Of a DNA stretch of 64,000 nt, positions 58,922 through 64,000 are shown one piece after another. The notes under the pieces were generated by a model. The model did no database searches. It had not been told where the DNA came from and saw only the letters and a list, made by a program, of their open reading frames with translations. Each line of letters begins with the position of its first letter. Position 1 is the first letter of the stretch. Origin of the DNA: Escarpia spicata (taxonomy: Eukaryota > Annelida > Polychaeta > Sabellida > Siboglinidae); the NCBI GenBank assembly GCA_963995525.1, contig OZ023207.1:32153549-32217548 (forward strand). The letters run 5' to 3'. The translations under genes and the position numbers were made by a program.

Positions 58922-61673
58922 CATATATACACACACATATATATATATATATATATACATATATATATAAGAAGAAAAAGACAATAGCATACATAGAACC
59001 AGAGATAATTTATACATTAACTGTTTATCTGTTGTTTGTTATCAATTAAAAAAATTGCACAAACAAGCTGGCATGTCATAGGCAAAACTAGGTTTGTCAG
59101 TTTGATTATTTGTAAAATGAATTTAAAACAAGAGGAATAACAATATAAAATGTAGTGTGAGAATGGAATGTAGTCTGTATCTTTAGTAGTACTTAGTAAG
59201 ACTTATTCCATGATGACAACCATGTCACATTTTTAACATTATATAACGTACTACCTAAGTGAAATAGATAAATATAGATCAGATATACAACTAATAATAT
59301 AAAATATCAAAAACAATAAATAACAGTCAATAAATAAAAAATGTCATTACAGTTATAAAACCAACAATCAAAGTACTACTTCTAGATAAAAATAAATAAA
59401 TTTACCAATTGTAAAATAGCAATATATTAGGCAACCTATCAATTTGAAAATGATACCATATTGTCTTTCCCTGACCAATTTAAAGGGACATAGTCTGTTC
59501 ATCTACCCAGAATTAGTGGGCGTAGTAATTTCTAACTGGAAGTCTGCTGTGTTGACCTTAGGAAAGTGAGCATTGTTGAACATCAAAGGATATAGCAATT
59601 AACGACAAATGCCAATAAAGCTTGTTTTGAAACTGGACGTTTTGTTTGTTACTAGAACGTGCACCCGCGGTTGTGCCTTCAACTTGCGTACTTTATTACA
59701 GGCTTACTAAACACAGTTTGGCAGGCAGTATATCTTCAATAAAGTTAGTATAGTCTTAAGAACATTATATTAATTTATACATGAAAAACTAGGAACAGAC
59801 TAAGTCCTTTTAAGATCACTGTTGTTTGTGTCGTAGTGGACGTTCCATTGGCTGCGTCCATCCCTGCTGGAAACGTGGCTCACGGCCTTGCTTGGTCATA
59901 CTTCTATGGATTCCTCAACCTCGTCCTACCTGGTGAGTACAATCTACCTCATCCTGCCTGTGAGTACAATCTACCTCATCCTACCTATGAGTACAATCTA
60001 CCTCATCCTACCTAATGAGTACAATCTACCTCATCCTGTCTGTGAGTACAATCTACCTCATCCTGCCTGTGAGTACAATCTACCTCATCCTACCTAATGA
60101 GTACAATCTACCTCATCCTACCTAATGAGTACAATCTACCTCATCCTACCTGTGAGTGCAATCTACCTCATCCTACCTGTGAGTACAATCTATCTCATCC
60201 TACCTGGTGAGTACAATCTACCTCATCCTGCCTGTGAGTACAATCTACCTCATCCTACCTATGAGTACAATCTACCTCATACTACCTAATGAGTACAATC
60301 TACCTCATCCTACCTGTGAGTGCAATCTACCTCATCCTACCTGTGAGTACAATTTATCTCATCCTACCTGGTGAGTACAATCTACCTCATCCTGCCTGTG
60401 AGTGCAATATACCTCATCCTACCTAATGAGTACAATCTACCTCATCCTACCTAATGAGTACAATCTACCTCATCCTACCTAATGAGTACAATCTACCTCA
60501 TCCTACCTGTGAGTACAATGTACCTCATCCTACCTAATGAGTACAATCTACCTCATCCTACCTGTGAGTACAATCTACCTCATCCTACCTGTGAGTACAA
60601 TCTACCTCATCCTACCTAGTCAGTGGGTGTAAGCTAGTCTATATATTACCCTGTGTGATGTGTTAACTTTGACACACTGTAGTTGTATGTTTCCAGGAGC
60701 CAAATTCATCTATTTCTTTGTTCATTTGCGTCCCTGGACCATAGACCTCTCATCTAACAACTGGCAGTGTATAAAACAAACATGTGGTCAAAATATTGTA
60801 ATTGAGATAACTGCTGCCCTTGGCTTGAAACTCCATGGGTGGGGGTATAATTTTGTCATACACAATAGGAAGTATTAGGAACACATTGTTTTAACAACAA
60901 ACCTGGACAAACTCTTCCATAAGATATTCATATTCTAAATCTCTACCGTATGTCTAATCACATTTATGCAAACAAATGGGTCGAAATGTTTTGAGTGTAG
61001 TAATTACAATTTTAAAACGGCCAAATTGCGTTGCCGCGAAGACACGCTAGCGCAAATAGTCATGTTATGTTTGGTTATTATTATATGCTAGCTATGTAAC
61101 ATTGGTTTTTATTTTTGTAGTTTATCATACAAATGTTCTATGTTATTATTAATCACATGTATTTTTACGAACCTGATTATTCATAGCTGAGTTTGTCAAA
61201 AACAAGTTTTTGTTCGACAATGTTTTCACCATGGAATGCTCCATTTACCGCGCCTTGGTTTCCCTGTGTCAATAGTAAGTATAGGCGGTAGCACAAGATA
61301 TTAGTACTGCGACTTTTGACGCACGGCACAATTTACGTACACAACAGTAAGCTAATTGGAATGAATACCCTTCTACCGTAACTCCTGTTTACAGAATTGG
61401 ACACTCGCGTGAAGTCATCAGAGTATTGGAACAAGCAGCCTGAAGGCACTGAACAAACGGGTTAGTATAATCACAGCCTTATCCAGAGACCCGTCCACCT
61501 GTCTTTTAGATGGGCTGATTTCATTTTGGATAGGGTGAAATTTGAACTGAGTAGCAGTCTGAAACGGGGCTTTCTAGTGTTCGTGAAATACATTTTTGAC
61601 TCTCGCTGCTGTTTATATGTTCATTATGCTTTAAAAATGTGTGTCCGCTTGTGTACATGCATGTATTATTGTG

Positions 61674-61733
<60 letters not shown>

Positions 61734-62701
61734 TGTATAAATATATATGTATCTACAAGAGCATTTTTATTGGACTGGTAACAATTTGATCCAGCATAAA
61801 GGCCTGAGTCTAATACGGATGATTGATGACAGTGGTTTCAAAAATGTCTATCTTCATATTGTATTTCACAGTTAAATATACCCTTTTCTTTAGTAGCTTC
61901 CACCTGCATACCACTACATGGTGACACAATAGTGATACTACGCAAGTGCTGTCACGACACTCGCTTGTCTGTGATGACAGCCTGAAGAGCTACCCAGGCC
62001 GCGGCTGGGAGATAATGCATAGTATGACTAGTGGTGCCATCTAGTGGTGGTCTATCTGACCAAGACAGCTGAAAGCTGCCAATACGTTCACCACCATCAT
62101 CACTGGTTGGCCATTTCCATATAGGTCGACCATTCATTAGGGATGGAAGGTCTGTCTCTTCAGTATCAAGGTTTTTTCGCAGTTCAGCTTGGTGTATGTT
62201 TTCTTCTGTTTCCCTCTGTTTTTCTTGCCACGTGTTGGCATCCACAGGATATATTGACACTGGTCCTTTGGTGTTGCAACAGCAATGGCCAGCTAGTTGT
62301 AGGCTGGTCAGTGCTGTCGTAACACTGAAGAATAAAAGGTAAATTTGATAATGAAAGTTTATAAAAATTATAGATGTCACATACCCTGGGATATTTAGGT
62401 TTATATATGTTTATATGTTATATAAGTTACTTCATTTTTATTCAAGGCAGTTTATCCAAAACTTGTAACAAATTTGGAACTTTCAGGAAATGAAGGCCAG
62501 GCGATGACAAATCGACAGAGGATTATCCCCAAGCTTATCATTGTCAGTCCACAGTCGTGCTTCTGCTCCAACTCTATCACGGAAGTGGATGAGAACATTG
62601 TGTTTGACGGATACATTCCATTTAAGGCATCTCGTGCTGGCAACATTGACAGGGATTACAAGAACAGTGTCTACAAAGTGACAGATCCTGACACAAACGA
62701 A
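57054..62701 (+). CDS. STING1: TIR-STING fusion protein (C-terminus beyond the window)
   Basis: Cyclic-dinucleotide sensor with an N-terminal TIR domain instead of the vertebrate transmembrane region. Exons 57054-57489, 59837-59932, 61395-61460 and 62487-62701 join in phases 1,1,1,0 (271 residues). TIR (about 14-145): YHAFIIHNSETE (box 1), DIDFLPGTGI (box 2), SGWCKLEMAS with Glu89 at the WCxxE position of NAD-cleaving TIRs, TLFWKKLTDAL (box 3). STING (about 150 on): GNVAHGLAWSYFYGFLNLVL, LDTRVKSSEYW, IIPKLIIVSPQSCF, DRDYKNSVYKV. Ser and Tyr of AWSY and the Arg of DRDY match human S162, Y163 and R238; the human Y167 position is Phe. The exon carrying the LEYATP-like strand and C-terminal helices was not found before 64000. 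No hydrophobic anchor is seen, so a soluble protein is likely. The ATG follows acceptor GTGTTGCAG at 57040, so a 5' UTR exon lies upstream. Animal TIR-STING proteins are known from oysters; whether they cleave NAD is not shown here. Confidence 0.9.
57490..58645 (+). repeat. 35-bp array of duplicated TIR-exon splice donors, about 33 copies
   Basis: The true junction is CGCACTTATCA/GTGAGTACC. The array repeats CACTTGTCA/GTGAGTACCATTCTCC then TATTGTCTCA, 35 bp, directly from the junction. Nearly every unit retains GTGAGT; a few read CATTGAGT and have lost it. The exon frame runs on through two units before a stop at 57563. Confidence 0.95.
58870..58975. repeat. (TA)n/(CATATA)n microsatellite
   Basis: TA-rich simple repeat with interspersed CA steps in TIR-STING intron 1. 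Confidence 0.9.
59933..60625 (+). repeat. About 27-bp array of duplicated STING-exon splice donors, about 25 copies
   Basis: The true junction is CTCGTCCTACCTG/GTGAGTACAATC. Units run GTGAGTACAATCTACCTCATCCTACCT with 25-29 bp lengths, retaining GTGAGT in many units and AATGAGT in others. The array begins exactly at the exon end. Confidence 0.94.
61667..61737. repeat. (GT)n(GTGC)n microsatellite
   Basis: GTGTGT followed by about 12 GTGC units, in TIR-STING intron 3. Confidence 0.95.
61952..62324 (-). CDS. Unrecognised terminal exon antisense to TIR-STING intron 3 (hypothetical)
   Basis: A 124-codon open stretch on the minus strand begins right after an acceptor-like TTTTATTCTTCAG and ends in a stop. 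It reads SVTTALTSLQLAGHCC, PVSIYPVDANTWQEKQRETE, RKNLDTEETDLPSLMNGRP, IWKWPTSDDGGERIGSFQLS, WSDRPPLDGTTSH and a C-terminal AAAWVALQAVITDKRVS. The composition (Trp-rich, charged, no simple repeats) looks coding rather than chance. No upstream exon was found between it and 64000, and I do not recognise the family. It could be the last exon of a gene located to the right on the minus strand, or a transposon or retrocopy piece. Confidence 0.45.
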
Positions 62702-62804
62702 GTAAGGAAGACGTTCAGAAATGTTCACACCTGCTACAGATTTTTGCCAGCAATCTGTATTTTTTACTTTAACGAATACTGTGAATTTTATTTTAATAGC
62801 AAGA

Positions 62805-63223
62805 ATTAAACTTACTTTGGAGCAGTAGGTAAACATATGCAACGTATCGATGCAGTCAGGTCATGTGACGTGGCTCAGCTTTTGGCAGAATGATCTAGTT
62901 GTAGATAGCGGGCAGTTAGTATCCCTGATCTCGGTCCATTGTAGGGGCTCACTGTTTGATGTACAGTAGATGGCCTCCTTTATTTTTCTCTTGTGCCATT
63001 TCTGTTCTCGGGCCAAGACCTTGGTGTTATCCATGGATATTGAGTGTCCTGTGGCCAGACAATGATCTCTACTCCTGTAGACTTATCCAGGATTGTATGT
63101 TCGTTAAGCTTCAGGCTGAGTGGTCTTTTGGTCATTCTGCCAAAATCTGTGATGCGTCACATGACATCAGTGTATGAACACGACCCGCTGTAGGGGAATG
63201 AACTGCTCCAAAGTAAGTTTAAT
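62805..63223 (-). mobile_element. Short element with ATTAAACTTACTTTGGAGCAGT inverted ends and a Penelope-like protein tail
   Basis: 62805-62826 and 63202-63223 are perfect inverted repeats. The minus strand between encodes SRDHCLATGHSIS and KVLAREQKWHKRKIKEAI, a pattern I associate with C-termini of Penelope-like or similar RT elements (GHSI, TKVLARE, W..RKIKEAI). It starts about 100 bp after STING exon 4. Confidence 0.55.
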
Positions 63224-63714
63224 TGAATCTTGGAGCCATCAACAATATCTTCCATATCATTATAAATTATATTGTTTGACATTTACATACATAGATTGTT
63301 GCCTTTGCTAGGGTTTAGTTTTTTATTTGTTCAATTTTAATGCATACATTTGAATTAGCAATGTTATACTTCATGTTTGAACTTTTATCATTAATTGTAT
63401 CAACACATTATCTTGTAAAAAACATTGTATTTAAATTTTACAGGTGAAATTTTATTGTTCGGTGTTTTATTAGGTTAAGTGACTTTTTTACAAGTTGTAA
63501 AACAGGCACATCTCATTCCATCACCTAATCGTGTATTTAAAAATATTTTTACCCATCTGAGATCAGTACAAATACATTGCATGGCTACAAAAAACTGCTT
63601 GCATGAAGTTGTTTTTATCTGTAATATACTTTCTCGCTGTAACTAGATAAAATGTCTGCATGGTCCAAGGTATAATAACAATACACTTTATTTATACACC
63701 ATCAAATCCGGGAC

Positions 63715-64000
63715 TAATGTCCTACCTAGTGAGTACAACCTACCTCAACTTTGTCCTACCTAGTGAGTACAATCTACCTCAACTTTGTCCTACCTAGTGA
63801 GTACAACCTACCTCAACTTTGTCCTACCTAGTGAGTACAATCTACCTCAACTTTGTCCTACCTAGTGAGTACAACCTACCTCAACTTTGTTCTACCTAGT
63901 CAGCACAATCTACCTCAACTTTGTTCTACCTCGTCAGTACAATCTACCTCAACTTTGTTCTACCTCGTCAGTACAATCTACCTCAACTTTGTTCTACCTA
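63715..64000 (+). repeat. 34-bp array resembling the STING exon 2 end plus donor, at least 8 copies
   Basis: The unit is CTACCTCAACTTTGTCCTAC followed by CTA/GTGAGTACAAC, 34 bp. Compare the STING exon 2 end CCTCAACCTCGTCCTACCTG/GTGAGTACAA. It runs off the window edge; the last units read GTCAGTAC or GTCAGCAC. Confidence 0.9.

Noticed and set aside
60696..60878. Candidate STING exon after TTTCCAG (AKFIYFFVHLRPW)
   Set aside because: No donor in phase and no resemblance to the expected LDTRVK segment, which is found at 61395.
61183..61289. Candidate STING exon reading AEFVKNKFLFDNVF
   Set aside because: It has an acceptor and a GTAAGT donor, but its end phase does not join the well-supported exon at 61395 and it does not match STING.

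Overview
This is animal nuclear DNA: genes are split by introns with GT/AG junctions, and tandem repeats and transposon remains are abundant. Four conserved metazoan genes can be assembled exon by exon. They are the 3' end of a FARP-type RhoGEF (+, 247-5859, two alternative last exons), a complete MED4 Mediator gene (+, 9460-26986), a complete DIPK2-family Golgi/secretory kinase-like gene (-, 42141-28678), and most of a TIR-STING fusion gene (+, 57054-62701, C-terminus beyond the window). TIR-STING fusions are known from bivalves such as oysters, so a mollusc or other lophotrochozoan is the best guess. I cannot name the species.

Layout: FARP tail (0-6.2 kb); intergenic AT-rich DNA (6.2-9.4 kb); MED4 (9.4-27.3 kb), whose introns hold a broken LINE, two or more inverted-repeat elements and a 3.4-kb 27-bp satellite; a convergent MED4/DIPK2 gap with a 52-bp array (27.3-28.7 kb); DIPK2 (28.7-42.1 kb) with SINE, LINE and MITE-like insertions; a 5.2-kb 42-bp satellite that starts about 55 bp upstream of the DIPK2 start codon (42.2-47.45 kb); a LINE with a 2A-like motif, PHD finger, endonuclease and reverse transcriptase, all broken (48.5-51.9 kb); a 62-bp array made from a LINE RT fragment (54.4-55.8 kb); then TIR-STING (57.0-62.7 kb) and a further array at the right edge.

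The two most interesting things are the following. First, the TIR-STING gene itself: a cyclic-dinucleotide sensor domain joined to a TIR domain that keeps the WCxxE glutamate. Second, several minisatellites here are not random: their repeat unit is a copy of an exon-intron junction. Both 5' splice sites of the first two TIR-STING exons are multiplied into arrays of about 33 and 25 GTGAGT donor copies. The MED4 exon 2 acceptor plus exon start is present six extra times just upstream. The DIPK2 exon 3 acceptor is preceded by eight polypyrimidine-CAG units. The right-edge array resembles the STING exon 2 end plus donor. Three other arrays grew out of transposon sequence (LINE endonuclease, SINE tail, LINE RT). 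The very long open frames in the 27-, 42- and 72-bp arrays follow from unit lengths divisible by three and are not taken as genes.

All gene identities rest on remembered family motifs and on splice phases that close exactly; no search was run.
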